Assembly (NCBI RefSeq): GCF_028750675.1
Contig: NZ_JAQQPZ010000009.1
Span: forward strand, 40,616-104,615
Reading direction: 5' to 3'
Source: Shewanella metallivivens
GTDB taxonomy: Bacteria > Pseudomonadota > Gammaproteobacteria > Enterobacterales > Shewanellaceae
Length of the DNA: 64,000 bases
Made by a program: the position numbers and the translations under genes. This document shows, in pieces, positions 29,054 to 39,352 of the stretch. Position 1 is the stretch's first letter; each line of letters opens with the position of its first letter. A model generated the notes under the pieces. That model saw nothing but the letters and a program-made list of their open reading frames with translations, searched no databases and had not been told where the DNA came from.

Positions 29054-29682
29054 TACATGCCCATGCGCATTTCGCGCTCAGCCTCAGTTAATGATGCTTT
29101 AAATGATTCACGTTCAAAAATACGTGTCATGTAAGCATTAATTTCTTTTGCTGTACGAGGATCTAAGTTAATCCCTAATACAGGTAAACGCCATAATAAT
29201 GGGCCTAAGTAGCAGTCAGATAGACCAAACTCTTCGCTCATAAAATAAGGCATTTCAGCAAATACAGGTGCTAAAGCAACTAAGCTTTCGGTTAACTCTT
29301 TACGCGCTGCATCAGCTTTGTCACCGTTACGGATACGCTCAACAAGCGCATACCAGTCGGTATCGATTCTGTGCATCATCAAACGGCTTTGACCGCGAGA
29401 TACTGGGTATACAGGCATTAGTGGAGGATGCGGAAAACGCTCGTCCAAATACTCCATAATAATACGCGATTCGTACAACACTAATTCACGATCAACTAAA
29501 GTCGGTACTGAGTTGTACGGATTAACTTCAAGCAAATCTTCAGGCATTTCACTTGGGTCAACTTGTAAAACATCAACAGTAACCCCTTTTTCAGCCAATA
29601 CGATACGTACTTGGTGACTATATAAATCATCGGCACCAGAAAAAAGTGTCATGATAGAGCGCTTGTTGGCAGCAACAGCCAT
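29053..29682 (-). CDS. sspA: Stringent starvation protein A
   Basis: 209 aa, GST-fold RNA polymerase-associated protein that affects sigma-70 transcription and stress survival. The thioredoxin-like half (MTLFSGADDLYSHQVRIVLAEKGV...VNPYNSVPTLVD) and the helical half with PHPPLMPVYPVSRGQ are typical. The preceding pet genes end in a terminator, and sspAB likely has its own promoter in the short gap before 29682. Confidence 0.96.
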   Translation of the reverse strand: MAVAANKRSIMTLFSGADDLYSHQVRIVLAEKGVTVDVLQVDPSEMPEDLLEVNPYNSVPTLVDRELVLYESRIIMEYLDERFPHPPLMPVYPVSRGQSRLMMHRIDTDWYALVERIRNGDKADAARKELTESLVALAPVFAEMPYFMSEEFGLSDCYLGPLLWRLPVLGINLDPRTAKEINAYMTRIFERESFKASLTEAEREMRMGM

Positions 29683-29699
29683 TGATACCCTCCAGAATC

Positions 29700-29739
29700 T
29701 AAAAAAAACAAAACAAACGAGGGGCTAAGCCCCCCGTTT
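29700..29739 (-). terminator. Terminator of petABC
   Basis: Minus strand: AAACGGGGGGC, TTA, GCCCCTCGTTT, then TGTTTTGTTTTTTTT. One wobble pair. Lies between petC and sspA. Confidence 0.9.
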
Positions 29740-29777
29740 ACAATATGCGGATAATGTATAATAACCGTTATTGATAG

Positions 29778-30476
29778 CTAGTGTACATCTTTCCAGTACT
29801 CTTTCTTCAACAAATACGCAATGATGAAGAAAATAAACAAGAATCCAAGCACCCACATACCTAAAGCTTTACGCTCTAATTGTACAGGTTCAGCTGAATA
29901 CACTAAGAAACCCGTGATATCACGAACCGCTTGGTCATACTCTTCAGCCGTCATTTTGCCACCAGTGGTAACAAAAGTGTCGTCTTCTTGTTTTACTGCA
30001 AGACCTTGTAAGTCTTGTAATACGTGTGGCATACCCACTAATGGGAACACAGTGTTGTTTACGCCAAATGGACGAGTCTCATCAGCATAAAAACCTTTAA
30101 GGTACGAATATACCCAGTCTTCACCACGTACACGAGCAACCAGCGTTAAATCTGGAGGCGCTGCACCAAACCATTTTGCGGCATCGGCGGTAGGAATTGC
30201 ATTTTCCATTAAATCGCCGATTTTGGCATCGTTAAGAATGTATTTGCTACGCATATCATCGATTGAAATACCGATATCATTAGCAACACGTTCATAACGC
30301 TGATATTGAGTGCTGTGACAACCTGAACAGTATTGTTGGAATAAACCCAAGCCACGCTCTAAAGACTCTTTGTCATGTAAGTCAACGTTAGCGCTTTCTA
30401 AGTGAACATTATGCCCACTTGCTGCCATCGCCAAAGATGGCAACAAAGTAACTAATGCAATTAATAACTTTTTCAT
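29778..30476 (-). CDS. petC: Cytochrome bc1 complex, cytochrome c1
   Basis: 232 aa. Signal peptide (MKKLLIALVTLLPSLAMA), heme c site CSGCH at residues 50-54, APPDLTLVARVRG, a Met ligand in a VGMPHVL context, and a C-terminal membrane anchor (WVLGFLFIFFIIAYLLKKEYW). Transfers electrons from the Rieske protein to soluble cytochrome c. Overlaps petB by one base. Confidence 0.97.
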   Translation of the reverse strand: MKKLLIALVTLLPSLAMAASGHNVHLESANVDLHDKESLERGLGLFQQYCSGCHSTQYQRYERVANDIGISIDDMRSKYILNDAKIGDLMENAIPTADAAKWFGAAPPDLTLVARVRGEDWVYSYLKGFYADETRPFGVNNTVFPLVGMPHVLQDLQGLAVKQEDDTFVTTGGKMTAEEYDQAVRDITGFLVYSAEPVQLERKALGMWVLGFLFIFFIIAYLLKKEYWKDVH

Positions 30477-31690
30477 TAGTGTGTCACCCTCGTTGGTACT
30501 TCTTTTGTTTTCTCATTTTTACTGTAAACCCATAGGGCTACGAAGAAACCAAAGTAAGTGAAAGTGAAAATACGTGCCGCAATTGTTAGCTCAGGAGTAG
30601 CAGGAACCACACCTAAATAACCAAGGATAATGAACGACACAGTAAATTGTGCAATGTTGATCTTATGGATCATGCTGCGGTAGCGAATAGACTTCACTTT
30701 ACAACGATCAAGCCATGGCAGAATAAATAACACTGCAATAGACAGACCCATACCAATTACACCCAACAACTTATCTGGGATAGCACGTAAAATGGCATAG
30801 AAAGGTGTGAAGTACCAAACCGGTGCAATATGTTCTGGCGTCTTCATTGGGTTAGCCGCTTCAAAGTTTGGCTTTTCAAGGAAGTACCCACCGCCCTCAG
30901 GCATGAAGAACAATACATAACAGAACACGATTAAGAAGCCCGCTACACCCATGATGTCTTTTACGGTGTAATAAGGGTGGAATGGAATACCATCGATAGG
31001 CCATCCGTTCTCATCTTTGTTCTTTTTAATCTCAACACCATCAGGGTTATTTGAGCCCACTTCATGTAGTGCGATTAAGTGTAAGAACACCAATACAACC
31101 AATACAAGAGGTAGCGCAATAACGTGTAATGCGAAGAAACGGTTCAACGTTGCACCCGAAATAACATAGTCACCACGGATCCATAATGTAAGGTCATCAC
31201 CAATAACAGGGATAGCACCAAACAAAGAGATAATTACCTGTGCACCCCAGTAAGACATTTGTCCCCAAGGTAATAGGTAACCCATAAATGCTTCAGCCAT
31301 TAGCACAAGGAAAATCAACATACCAAACAGCCATAATAGCTCCCTTGGTTTTTGATAAGAACCGTAGATCAAACCACGGAACATGTGCATATAGATAACA
31401 AAGAAAAACGCCGATGCTCCCGTTGAGTGCATATAACGTAGCAACCAACCGTACTCAACATCACGCATGATGTATTCAACTGAAGCAAACGCGCCTTCAG
31501 CTGTTGGTACGTAATTCATGGTTAACCAAATACCAGTAAGTAGTTGGTTAACTAACACTAAAAGCGCTAATGAGCCAAAGAAATACCAAAAGTTGAAGTT
31601 CTTTGGTGTCGCATATTGACCCACGTGACGGTTATAAGTGGCCGTCATTGGGATGCGCGCATCAATCCAATCAATAATGTTCTTAACCAT
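30476..31690 (-). CDS. petB: Cytochrome bc1 complex, cytochrome b
   Basis: 404 aa integral membrane subunit with about eight helices. Heme-ligand histidine pairs are in the RYMHSTGAS...YMHMFRGL and LHVIALPLVLVVLVFLHLIALHE helices, and the PEWY-like motif is PVWYFTPFYAILRAIP. Contains both the Qo and Qi quinone sites. ATG overlaps petA by one base. Confidence 0.97.
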   Translation of the reverse strand: MVKNIIDWIDARIPMTATYNRHVGQYATPKNFNFWYFFGSLALLVLVNQLLTGIWLTMNYVPTAEGAFASVEYIMRDVEYGWLLRYMHSTGASAFFFVIYMHMFRGLIYGSYQKPRELLWLFGMLIFLVLMAEAFMGYLLPWGQMSYWGAQVIISLFGAIPVIGDDLTLWIRGDYVISGATLNRFFALHVIALPLVLVVLVFLHLIALHEVGSNNPDGVEIKKNKDENGWPIDGIPFHPYYTVKDIMGVAGFLIVFCYVLFFMPEGGGYFLEKPNFEAANPMKTPEHIAPVWYFTPFYAILRAIPDKLLGVIGMGLSIAVLFILPWLDRCKVKSIRYRSMIHKINIAQFTVSFIILGYLGVVPATPELTIAARIFTFTYFGFFVALWVYSKNEKTKEVPTRVTH

Positions 31691-32280
31691 TACGCCGCTC
31701 CTGTGTCTTCACCGATAAGCACGGTAGCGTCATCGATATATTTGTGTGGCGGGATCACAAGGTTCAATGGTGCAGGCACACCCTGAAACACACGACCGGC
31801 CATGTCAAATTTAGAACCATGACAAGGACAGAAGAACCCAGATGTTACTCCTTCAACCTGTTCACCGAATGAATCAGGTAAATAAGTAGGTGAACAACCT
31901 AGGTGAGTACAGATACCGACCGCAATAAAGAATTCAGGCTTAATAGAACGTGCTGGATTAGTAGCATACTCTGGTTGCTGCATTTCTTCAGAAGCAGGAT
32001 CACGTAATTGACCGTCTAAAGATTTAAGATTCTCTAGTACAGCTTCTGTACGACGAACGACCCAAACCGGTTTTCCGCGCCATTCGACACGAATTAACTG
32101 ACCTGGCTCTACTTTACTAATGTTTACTTCGACCGGCGCACCTGCAGCTTTCGCCTTGGCGCTCGGATTCCATGACTTGATGAAAGGAACCGCTACAGCG
32201 ACGGCACCAGCACCACCTACTACGGCGGTTGCGGCTGTCAGGAATCTGCGACGTCCGGTATCGACTGGCGCATTGCTCAT
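31690..32280 (-). CDS. petA: Ubiquinol-cytochrome c reductase iron-sulfur subunit (Rieske)
   Basis: 196 aa. Twin-arginine motif GRRRFLT with a membrane-spanning Tat anchor. The 2Fe-2S ligands are in CTHLGC (124-129) and CPCHGS (151-156), with the Pro loop GVPAPLNL. First gene of petABC. Confidence 0.97.
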   Translation of the reverse strand: MSNAPVDTGRRRFLTAATAVVGGAGAVAVAVPFIKSWNPSAKAKAAGAPVEVNISKVEPGQLIRVEWRGKPVWVVRRTEAVLENLKSLDGQLRDPASEEMQQPEYATNPARSIKPEFFIAVGICTHLGCSPTYLPDSFGEQVEGVTSGFFCPCHGSKFDMAGRVFQGVPAPLNLVIPPHKYIDDATVLIGEDTGAA

Positions 32281-32578
32281 CCACTTATCTCCCAGAGGGT
32301 GTTGGAATTTTTATATTTCAATACTTTAGCGAACCACAATGGAAACGCTAAAATCATAGTTTGAGGCGGTGCTCATTATAGCGAAAAATTAGAGCCAGAT
32401 CATAGTGAAAACACACATCTAAGTTGAGGATATTAACATTTTTTTCAAAAAGGCATATAAATCAGCGTCTTTTTAACAATCGAAATACGATTAAGTCATG
32501 CAAAAAAACATTTTATTGCTATATCTAATCAACTACTTATATACAATTCGCTGCAAAAATAGCCGATATATACTATTT
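32281..32578. other. AT-rich upstream region of petA
   Basis: 298 bases between petA (-) and the repeat element at 32579. Strongly AT-rich with several possible -10 hexamers for the pet operon; no ORF that I would support. Confidence 0.5.
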
Positions 32579-32702
32579 ATACCAATCCTTATTAGAATGT
32601 GTTCTATTTTAGGCTGCGTCACTAGACCCAGTACAATGAAAATGACTGCAGGTGTAGTCATTCTACATCAAAGTCATTTGAAGCCGTAATGGGGTTTGGT
32701 AT
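32579..32702. repeat. 124-bp MITE-like element, ATACCA ends
   Basis: Starts ATACCAATCC (32579) and ends GGTTTGGTAT (32693-32702), an imperfect inverted repeat. Contains an inner hairpin, AATGACT (32640-32646) with AGTCATT (32655-32661), and a further AGTCATT at 32672-32678. No coding potential. Shares its ends with the elements at 6641, 42102 and 50292. Confidence 0.6.
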
Positions 32703-32752
32703 GACTAGAGAAGAACAACTTTCTTGAACACAGTGCTGGAATGACAGATGCG

Positions 32753-32777
32753 AAAAAGCCCGGTGTTAACCGAGCTT
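32753..32777 (-). terminator. Terminator of the hfl/mutL operon
   Basis: Minus strand AAGCTCGGT, TAAC, ACCGGGCTT, TTTTT. It follows hflC by 34 bases. Confidence 0.85.
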
Positions 32778-32810
32778 TTTTAAGGTTTGGCATCTGCGTT
32801 AGTTGGTTGC

Positions 32811-33689
32811 TTATTTACCGTTAGCTGATTTCATGTATTTGAAGAAATCACCTTCAGGCTCTAATACCATCACATCATTTTTGCCAGCAAAACTTTCTTT
32901 GTAAGCTTCTAAGCTGCGTAAGAAGCTGTAGAACTCAGGTTCTTTGCTATAAGCATCAGCATAAATTTTCGCAGCCAGAGCATCACCTTCACCACGGATG
33001 GTTAACGCTTTACGCTCAGCTTCTGCCACTTTAACCGTCACATTAGCATCGATTGTTGCGCGAATAATTTCAGCTTGTTCTTTACCTTGTGCGCGGTGCT
33101 CTTTCGCCACAGCTTGACGTTCAGCACGCATACGTTGGTAAATACTGTTACTGACGTTAGCAGGTAAGTTAATTTGCTTAACCCGCACATCAACCACTTC
33201 AATACCTAAGTTTTCAGCACTTTCTGATGCATTTTGTAATGCATCGGTTTGCAACTCATCACGCTTACCCGATACGATTTCTTTAATCGTACGACGACCA
33301 AACTCGGTACGTAAATCGTTGTTAATTTTAGCTTGTAATAAGCTTTCAGCATTGGCTTTAATACCACCATTAGTTGAAAGATAATACTTTTCAAAATCAC
33401 GAATACGCCACTTAACGTACGAATCAACCATCAAGTCTTTCTTTTCAGAAGTCACAAAACGATCGGCTGCACCGTCTAACGTTTGAATACGTGCGTCAAG
33501 ATAACGAACTTTATCAACAACGGGTATTTTAAAATGTAAGCCTGGAGTAAACACTTTAGTGACTTCGTCTTCTTTAAGGACTTTACCGAATCGAGACACA
33601 ATCGCGCGCTCACCCTCGTTAACCACCATTAAAGATGAAAAACCAACCCCTAATACGACCACTAAGATGATCAGAGCAAATCTACCCAT
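32811..33689 (-). CDS. hflC: HflC, modulator of FtsH protease
   Basis: 292 aa. One N-terminal membrane helix (MGRFALIILVVVLGVGFSSLM), then an SPFH/prohibitin domain (VNEGERAIVSRFGKV..., RTIKEIVSGKRDEL) and a C-terminal coiled coil. With HflK it forms a periplasmic cage around FtsH. Starts 2 bases after hflK. Confidence 0.96.
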   Translation of the reverse strand: MGRFALIILVVVLGVGFSSLMVVNEGERAIVSRFGKVLKEDEVTKVFTPGLHFKIPVVDKVRYLDARIQTLDGAADRFVTSEKKDLMVDSYVKWRIRDFEKYYLSTNGGIKANAESLLQAKINNDLRTEFGRRTIKEIVSGKRDELQTDALQNASESAENLGIEVVDVRVKQINLPANVSNSIYQRMRAERQAVAKEHRAQGKEQAEIIRATIDANVTVKVAEAERKALTIRGEGDALAAKIYADAYSKEPEFYSFLRSLEAYKESFAGKNDVMVLEPEGDFFKYMKSANGK

Positions 33690-33691
33690 GG

Positions 33692-34852
33692 TTAGTTCCT
33701 CCCTTGGCGAATACGTTCTTCGCGGCTGAGACGTCCATCAGACGACATACTGGTAATAGGTGTGTTCACGCCGGTGCTTGATACTGAGTTAATATGACGT
33801 TCAGCTTCTGGTTCAGCGATTTGACGCGAAGATTTAGACGCATCCATTAGCTTATCTAGAGGCAAATACATCAAGTTACCGTTATTTTTAGCATCAATTA
33901 ACACTTTATTTGTGTCAGACATCACCGCTTGCATCGCATCTAAATATAAACGATTACGAGTGACGCCTGGCGCAGCATTATACTCAGGTAATAGTTTTTC
34001 AAAACGAGCAACTTTACCTTGTGCTTCTAATACTTCGCGTTCTTTATAGGCGTTAGCTTGTTGTGCCATACGTTCAACTTGACCACGAGCTTTCGGTTCA
34101 ATTTCACGGGCATAAGCTTCGGCTTCACGAATAAAGCGCTGTTCATCTTCCTGTGCAGAGATAGCGTCATCAAACGCATCTTTTACTTCTTCAGGAGGAC
34201 GAGCTGGCAAAAAGTTAACGTCACGAATTTGTAGGCCTAGTTTGTAAGGCTCAATAATACGCTCTAACTCTTTCCAAGTATCACGGCGAATGGCATCACG
34301 ACCGGTCGTTAAAATATCGTCCATGCGATTGTGACCAATCACATAACGTAACGCACTGTCGGTTGCTTCTCGTAAACTTTCATTCGCTTCTACAGCACTG
34401 AACAAGTAAGAATAAGCGTCAGAAACACTGTACTGAACAACTAATTCAACTTTGACGACGTTTTCGTCAGATGTCAGCATGCTGCCAGAAGCAGGAATTG
34501 AACGGAACGTTTCTACGTCAACGGTATACACTTCATCGATAAACGTGGCTTTCCAGTGTAACCCAGAACTCACTTCACCAATATGTTGACCAAAACGAAG
34601 TAACACACCGCGCTCAGCCTCTTTAACTGTATACAGCCCAGATAAACCCCAAATGATGAGGGCAATAACGGCTATAACAATCAATAAAGATGAATTAAAT
34701 GGTTGGCCAGATGCGGAGTTACCGCCTTTGCCACCAAAACGTTTTGATAAGTTACGAAAAACTTCATCGAGATCCGGTGGCCCTTTATCGTTACCACCTT
34801 TATTTCCCCAAGGGTCTTTATTACCCTTGTTACCGGGCTCATTCCAAGCCAT
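33692..34852 (-). CDS. hflK: HflK, modulator of FtsH protease
   Basis: 386 aa. Cytoplasmic N-terminus rich in Gly/Asp/Lys (MAWNEPGNKGNKDPWGNKGG...PPDLDEVFRNLSKRFGGK), one membrane helix about 53-72, an SPFH domain (VKEAERGVLLRFGQH) and a long coiled coil with EQRFIREAEAYAREIEPKARG. The C-terminal tail is polar. Pairs with HflC. Confidence 0.96.
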   Translation of the reverse strand: MAWNEPGNKGNKDPWGNKGGNDKGPPDLDEVFRNLSKRFGGKGGNSASGQPFNSSLLIVIAVIALIIWGLSGLYTVKEAERGVLLRFGQHIGEVSSGLHWKATFIDEVYTVDVETFRSIPASGSMLTSDENVVKVELVVQYSVSDAYSYLFSAVEANESLREATDSALRYVIGHNRMDDILTTGRDAIRRDTWKELERIIEPYKLGLQIRDVNFLPARPPEEVKDAFDDAISAQEDEQRFIREAEAYAREIEPKARGQVERMAQQANAYKEREVLEAQGKVARFEKLLPEYNAAPGVTRNRLYLDAMQAVMSDTNKVLIDAKNNGNLMYLPLDKLMDASKSSRQIAEPEAERHINSVSSTGVNTPITSMSSDGRLSREERIRQGRN

Positions 34853-34885
34853 TTAGCACTCCATAATTGGATGAAATAAATGAGA

Positions 34886-36193
34886 TTAACAAGTGACGTC
34901 TACTTCTGAAGGTTCAAAAATAAATGCCTCTAATTCCCCCTGACTCTGTTTAGCTAATCGGCGCCAATCGGCATCCGATAAACGAACAGATAAAATACAG
35001 TTCCCCAGATCGTCATAGTCTTTCTGCTGTATTGCATCCAGTCGATAAAACTGGCCAAGATAATGTCCTGCGGATGCAGGTATTTTCAATGTAAGCTCAC
35101 AAATAACCTCGCCGATAAGTTCGGTTATGGCTTTGAGCAGCAAATCAAATCCAATACGTTTTTGTGCAGATACCCATACACGTTCAGGCTTTCCGTCTTC
35201 GTTATAGTCAATACGAGGCGCAAAATCTTCAAGCAAATCAATTTTGTTACATACAACTAATTGTGTGATTTCATCAGCGTCAATTTCTTCCAGTACGCTT
35301 TGCACTTGGTCAAAATTTTCTGTCATGTTTTCATCGGCACAATCAACCACGTGCAGTAATATCTCTGCTTGTCGGGTTTCTTGCAATGTGGCTTTAAACG
35401 CGGCCACTAAGTCATGCGGTAAATGACGAATAAATCCTACGGTGTCCGCTAAAATCACAGCACCGTCTGGTAGGGCTAATTTACGTAAAGTCGGGTCTAA
35501 AGTCGCAAACAACTGGTCTGCCGCATAAACTTCAGATGAGGTTAACGCATTAAACAATGTCGATTTTCCGGCATTGGTGTAACCCACTAACGACACTGTC
35601 GCTAAATCGCTGCGTTTACGCGCACGGCGGCTTTGTTCACGTTGTTTGTCTACTTTTTCAAGTCGGCGATTAATGTTTTTAATGCGCCCACGTAATAAAC
35701 GACGATCCGTTTCAAGCTGGGTTTCACCCGGCCCGCGCATCCCGATACCACCTTTTTGCCTTTCTAAATGTGTCCAACCACGAATTAGGCGTGTTGACAT
35801 GTGGCGCAGTTGCGCTAGCTCCACTTGCAATTTACCTTCATGGGTTCTTGCCCTTTGGGCAAAAATATCCAAAATAAGCGTGGTTCTATCGAGTACTCGA
35901 CATTGACAAACCATTTCAAGATTACGTTCTTGAGCAGGGCTAAGTGCATGATTAAATATCACCACATTAGCTTCAGTTGCTGCAACCATTGCAGCCAGTT
36001 CATCCGCTTTACCTGTACCGATAAAAAACTTACGATCAGGAGAACGCCTACTGCCAGTAATCACACCTACAGAGCGAGCACCAGCAGACTCAACTAATAA
36101 CTGTAACTCAAGCAAATCTTCTCGACGTTCTTCGTCAGCAAAGTCGATATGAACCAGTACCGCTGTTTCACCCGCTTCATAACGATCAAACAA
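34886..36193 (-). CDS. hflX: Ribosome-associated GTPase HflX
   Basis: 435 aa. The N-terminal HflX domain (FNHALSPAQERNLE, DRTTLILDIFAQRARTHEGKLQVELAQL) and GTPase motifs GYTNAGKSTLFN, DTVGFIRHLPH and NKID are all present. It splits stalled or heat-damaged ribosomes. The start codon is TTG at 36193; the following FDRYEAGE matches the E. coli N-terminus (MFDRYDAGE), and AAGGA lies about 9 bases upstream. Confidence 0.95.
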   Translation of the reverse strand: MFDRYEAGETAVLVHIDFADEERREDLLELQLLVESAGARSVGVITGSRRSPDRKFFIGTGKADELAAMVAATEANVVIFNHALSPAQERNLEMVCQCRVLDRTTLILDIFAQRARTHEGKLQVELAQLRHMSTRLIRGWTHLERQKGGIGMRGPGETQLETDRRLLRGRIKNINRRLEKVDKQREQSRRARKRSDLATVSLVGYTNAGKSTLFNALTSSEVYAADQLFATLDPTLRKLALPDGAVILADTVGFIRHLPHDLVAAFKATLQETRQAEILLHVVDCADENMTENFDQVQSVLEEIDADEITQLVVCNKIDLLEDFAPRIDYNEDGKPERVWVSAQKRIGFDLLLKAITELIGEVICELTLKIPASAGHYLGQFYRLDAIQQKDYDDLGNCILSVRLSDADWRRLAKQSQGELEAFIFEPSEVDVTC

Positions 36194-36213
36194 AAAGTAT
36201 ATTCCTTATCAAA

Positions 36214-36471
36214 TTATTCAGCAGCGCTGTCTTCACCTTGGGTAGACCCCTGATGACCAGAGACATTAAATGGGCGTGCTGGTACTACTGTTGAAATGGC
36301 GTGCTTGTAAACCATTTGGCTCACTGTATTTTTAAGCAGGATGACAAATTGATCAAACGATTCAACTTGGCCCTGTAACTTAATACCATTCACTAAATAG
36401 ATAGAGACTGGTACACGCTCTCGACGCAATGCGTTCAAAAATGGGTCTTGTAAAGATTGCCCCTTAGCCAT
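36214..36471 (-). CDS. hfq: RNA chaperone Hfq
   Basis: 85 aa from the ATG at 36471. [35 protein letters not shown] is the conserved N-terminal/Sm1 region, and [23 protein letters not shown] is Sm2 with the YKH RNA-binding motif. The tail is short and acidic ([11 protein letters not shown]). It matches sRNAs to mRNAs. Flanked by miaA and hflX as in most gamma-proteobacteria. Confidence 0.98.
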   Translation of the reverse strand: MAKGQSLQDPFLNALRRERVPVSIYLVNGIKLQGQVESFDQFVILLKNTVSQMVYKHAISTVVPARPFNVSGHQGSTQGEDSAAE

Positions 36472-36554
36472 TTTCAATTTCCTTTTTTATTTTAAAATAT
36501 GTTGAATTAAGTTTTATTGTTTAGTTTTAGTATTATACAGCAACGGCTAATAAG

Positions 36555-37481
36555 CTAGCGGCTTTGTCGCATAAGCGTAACTAAATTCCCTTCTACACCA
36601 CTTTCAAGCCACTGTAAATCAGGCCAACTCCTCAACCATGTTAATTGACGTTTGGCCAATTGCCTAGTGGCTGCGGTAGCTTTTTCGACCATAGTCGCAT
36701 GATCAAATTCATTATCAAGGTACTGCCAGCACTGCCTATACCCTACACAGCGCATCGATGGCATATCTAAATGTAAATCTCCACGCGCTTTTAACGTAGC
36801 AACTTCATCGATAAAACCTTGTTCTAACATGATGTTAAAACGCTTTGCGATTAACTCATGTAACACTTTTCTATCGTTGGGTGCAATCGCAAATTGCACA
36901 ACATCATAAGGCAAAGCTGCTGACTTTGTTTGCGTTAACTCAGTCATTGTCTTGCCGCTGATGCGATAAACCTCCAACGCCCGCGATAAACGCTGCGGAT
37001 CGTTTGGGTGAATACGTTGTCCGGCAACCGGATCAATTTCACATAACTCTTGGTGTAATGATTCCCACCCTTGCGTTTCTGCCTGCAACAATATTTGTTG
37101 TCTTATGGTCTCATTGGCACTCGGTAAAGGCGATAAACCATCTAACAATGCCTTAAAATACATCATAGTACCACCCACAAGAAGCGGTGTGTTACCTCGG
37201 GCAATAATCTCTGCTATTGCTGTGAGGGCATCTCGACGAAAATCAGCGGCAGAATAACTTTCGCTAGGGTCGAGAATATCAATTAAGCGATGTGGCGCAA
37301 TGGCTAATTCTTGTGCCGTTGGCTTTGCTGACCCCACATCCATACCGCGATAAATTAACGCTGAATCAACTGAAATAATTTCGCAATTATGTTGCGTTGC
37401 CATATCGATGGCTAATGCCGTTTTGCCTGAAGCCGTAGGCCCCATCAAAAATATCACTTTTGGCCTGTTGATATTGTTCAC
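36555..37481 (-). CDS. miaA: tRNA dimethylallyltransferase
   Basis: 308 aa. Prenylates A37 of UNN-reading tRNAs. P-loop [49 protein letters not shown], and [13 protein letters not shown]. Starts 1 base after the mutL stop. Confidence 0.97.
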   Translation of the reverse strand: MNNINRPKVIFLMGPTASGKTALAIDMATQHNCEIISVDSALIYRGMDVGSAKPTAQELAIAPHRLIDILDPSESYSAADFRRDALTAIAEIIARGNTPLLVGGTMMYFKALLDGLSPLPSANETIRQQILLQAETQGWESLHQELCEIDPVAGQRIHPNDPQRLSRALEVYRISGKTMTELTQTKSAALPYDVVQFAIAPNDRKVLHELIAKRFNIMLEQGFIDEVATLKARGDLHLDMPSMRCVGYRQCWQYLDNEFDHATMVEKATAATRQLAKRQLTWLRSWPDLQWLESGVEGNLVTLMRQSR

Positions 37482-37482
37482 G

Positions 37483-39351
37483 TTAATTATCTTTCATCCA
37501 AGTTTGCCAAGGTAATTCAGTTGCCTGGGCATAAATAGTTTGCTGTGTGCTCTCATCTAAACAACAAAATTGCTGCCAAATGGTTTGAGCTGACTCAAAT
37601 TGCACCAAACTTTGTTTTGCTAACCAACCCGCGATGGCCATATTGTTAGGTTGCTCTAATGCAATCCAGTGCAGCAACTCAGGGATGACAATTGCCAATT
37701 GGCTTTCCCTCAAATATGGGGGCACTTTTTTAATTATCAACTGCTGATAGCGAATTGTTAGTTCAATACCGATTTGCCGTAATAATTGATCACGGTTGGA
37801 TAACGTTTCATGCCAATCAGGATCGGCCGCAATAGACACGGGCATTAATAATGGTTGCGACACCAATCCATTCGCTAATTTAGCCAAGATTTCTGCCTTA
37901 CGCACTGCAAGTAAAACGGTTTTAAATGGCAAAAGAGATAATTTGTCATCTTGGCAAATCACCCAATGCGCGGCATCTAATAATGGCGGCATGCTAATTT
38001 GCACGCTCACTTCATTCAGTTGCGTCTCTCTACTTTCGGTGTGCGTGTGTAACAATTGGCCATAATTTTCTATGGCAGTTTTTGTCACACCTGATTGAGT
38101 AGGTATTGCAGGCTTTGTACCATAACTAGGCTTAATTGCAGCTGAAGATCCCCCAAACGAGTTATTGTTTTTGCCCGGCACATGCATTGATCCATACTGA
38201 CTACTACTATTTACCGCACGTGATGGAGGGCTTGGGGTCCATAAATCGTTTTTTACAGCAACAGTGTCGCCTTGCTGAACGTTGTTATCAGCAACGGCAG
38301 AAGAATGAGACTCAACATAGTCAATTTCAGCTTCAGAGCACTCAGGAAAGCTTAATTCAGGCATTTGCACTAATGCTGATTGTATTGCCTGTAAAATAAA
38401 ATCATGTACATAACGAGACTGATGAAACCTCACCTCATGCTTGGCCGGATGCACATTAACATCCACTTGATGTGGGTCTAGTGCTAGCATCAACACATAA
38501 CCAGGTTGGTGGTCTATTCCGTGTTCAGCAAAGGCCTGCTTCACCGCATGGTTAACTAATCTGTCGCGCACTAAGCGACCATTAACATAAAAAAAGCTCG
38601 TGTCTGTTAACACCGAGTCGTTTGGTGATTGTAAATAGCCGCTTAGTGATAACCCATCATGCTCACAATTAATACGCAATGCTTGCTCCGCAAATGCGCG
38701 ACCACAAATTTGCGCTAGCCGTTGCTGCGTTTGGATATCTGTATTGGCTGGACGATATTGGCGCACTAGTTTGCCATTGTGGGTCAACGCAAAATGGATA
38801 TCGCTGCGCGCCATTGCGATGCGTTTTAACCACTCATCTATATGGGTAAATTCTGTTTTATCACTTTTTAAAAATCGACGTCTTGCGGGCGTATTAAAGA
38901 ACAAATCGACCACTTCAATCGTCGACCCTTGCGGGTGCGCTGCAGGGGTCACTTTAACATCCATCTGTGAACCTTCCGCATACGCTTGCCAAGCTTCAGA
39001 TTGTTCAGCGGTCTTAGAAGTTAACGTTAAACGCGATACCGAACTAATACTGGCAAGCGCTTCACCACGAAACCCAAAGCTTAAAATCGCCTCTAGGTCG
39101 TCTAAGCTATGTACTTTTGAGGTTGCATGACGTGACAAAGCAAGTGCGAGTTCATCTTTGGCAATCCCCATACCGTTATCACGTATACGAATAAGTTTAC
39201 TGCCGCCTTTATCAATATCAATCTCAACCCGTGTTGCTCCTGCATCTAAGCTATTTTCCACTAACTCTTTCACCACTGAAGCTGGGCGCTCTACAACCTC
39301 ACCTGCGGCGATTTGGTTTGCTAGTTGTGGGGGTAGCAACTCAATTGCCAT
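37483..39351 (-). CDS. mutL: DNA mismatch repair protein MutL
   Basis: 622 aa. GHKL ATPase motifs: [39 protein letters not shown]. The linker (about 340-430) is Ser/Asn/Thr-rich. The C-terminal dimerisation domain lacks the DQHAxxE endonuclease motif, as expected for a MutH-dependent system. Between miaA and amiB, both within 1 base. Confidence 0.97.
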   Translation of the reverse strand: MAIELLPPQLANQIAAGEVVERPASVVKELVENSLDAGATRVEIDIDKGGSKLIRIRDNGMGIAKDELALALSRHATSKVHSLDDLEAILSFGFRGEALASISSVSRLTLTSKTAEQSEAWQAYAEGSQMDVKVTPAAHPQGSTIEVVDLFFNTPARRRFLKSDKTEFTHIDEWLKRIAMARSDIHFALTHNGKLVRQYRPANTDIQTQQRLAQICGRAFAEQALRINCEHDGLSLSGYLQSPNDSVLTDTSFFYVNGRLVRDRLVNHAVKQAFAEHGIDHQPGYVLMLALDPHQVDVNVHPAKHEVRFHQSRYVHDFILQAIQSALVQMPELSFPECSEAEIDYVESHSSAVADNNVQQGDTVAVKNDLWTPSPPSRAVNSSSQYGSMHVPGKNNNSFGGSSAAIKPSYGTKPAIPTQSGVTKTAIENYGQLLHTHTESRETQLNEVSVQISMPPLLDAAHWVICQDDKLSLLPFKTVLLAVRKAEILAKLANGLVSQPLLMPVSIAADPDWHETLSNRDQLLRQIGIELTIRYQQLIIKKVPPYLRESQLAIVIPELLHWIALEQPNNMAIAGWLAKQSLVQFESAQTIWQQFCCLDESTQQTIYAQATELPWQTWMKDN

Positions 39352-39352
39352 A

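Noticed and set aside
38744..39130. 128-codon plus-strand frame inside mutL
   Set aside because: Shadow of the well-conserved mutL ATPase domain.
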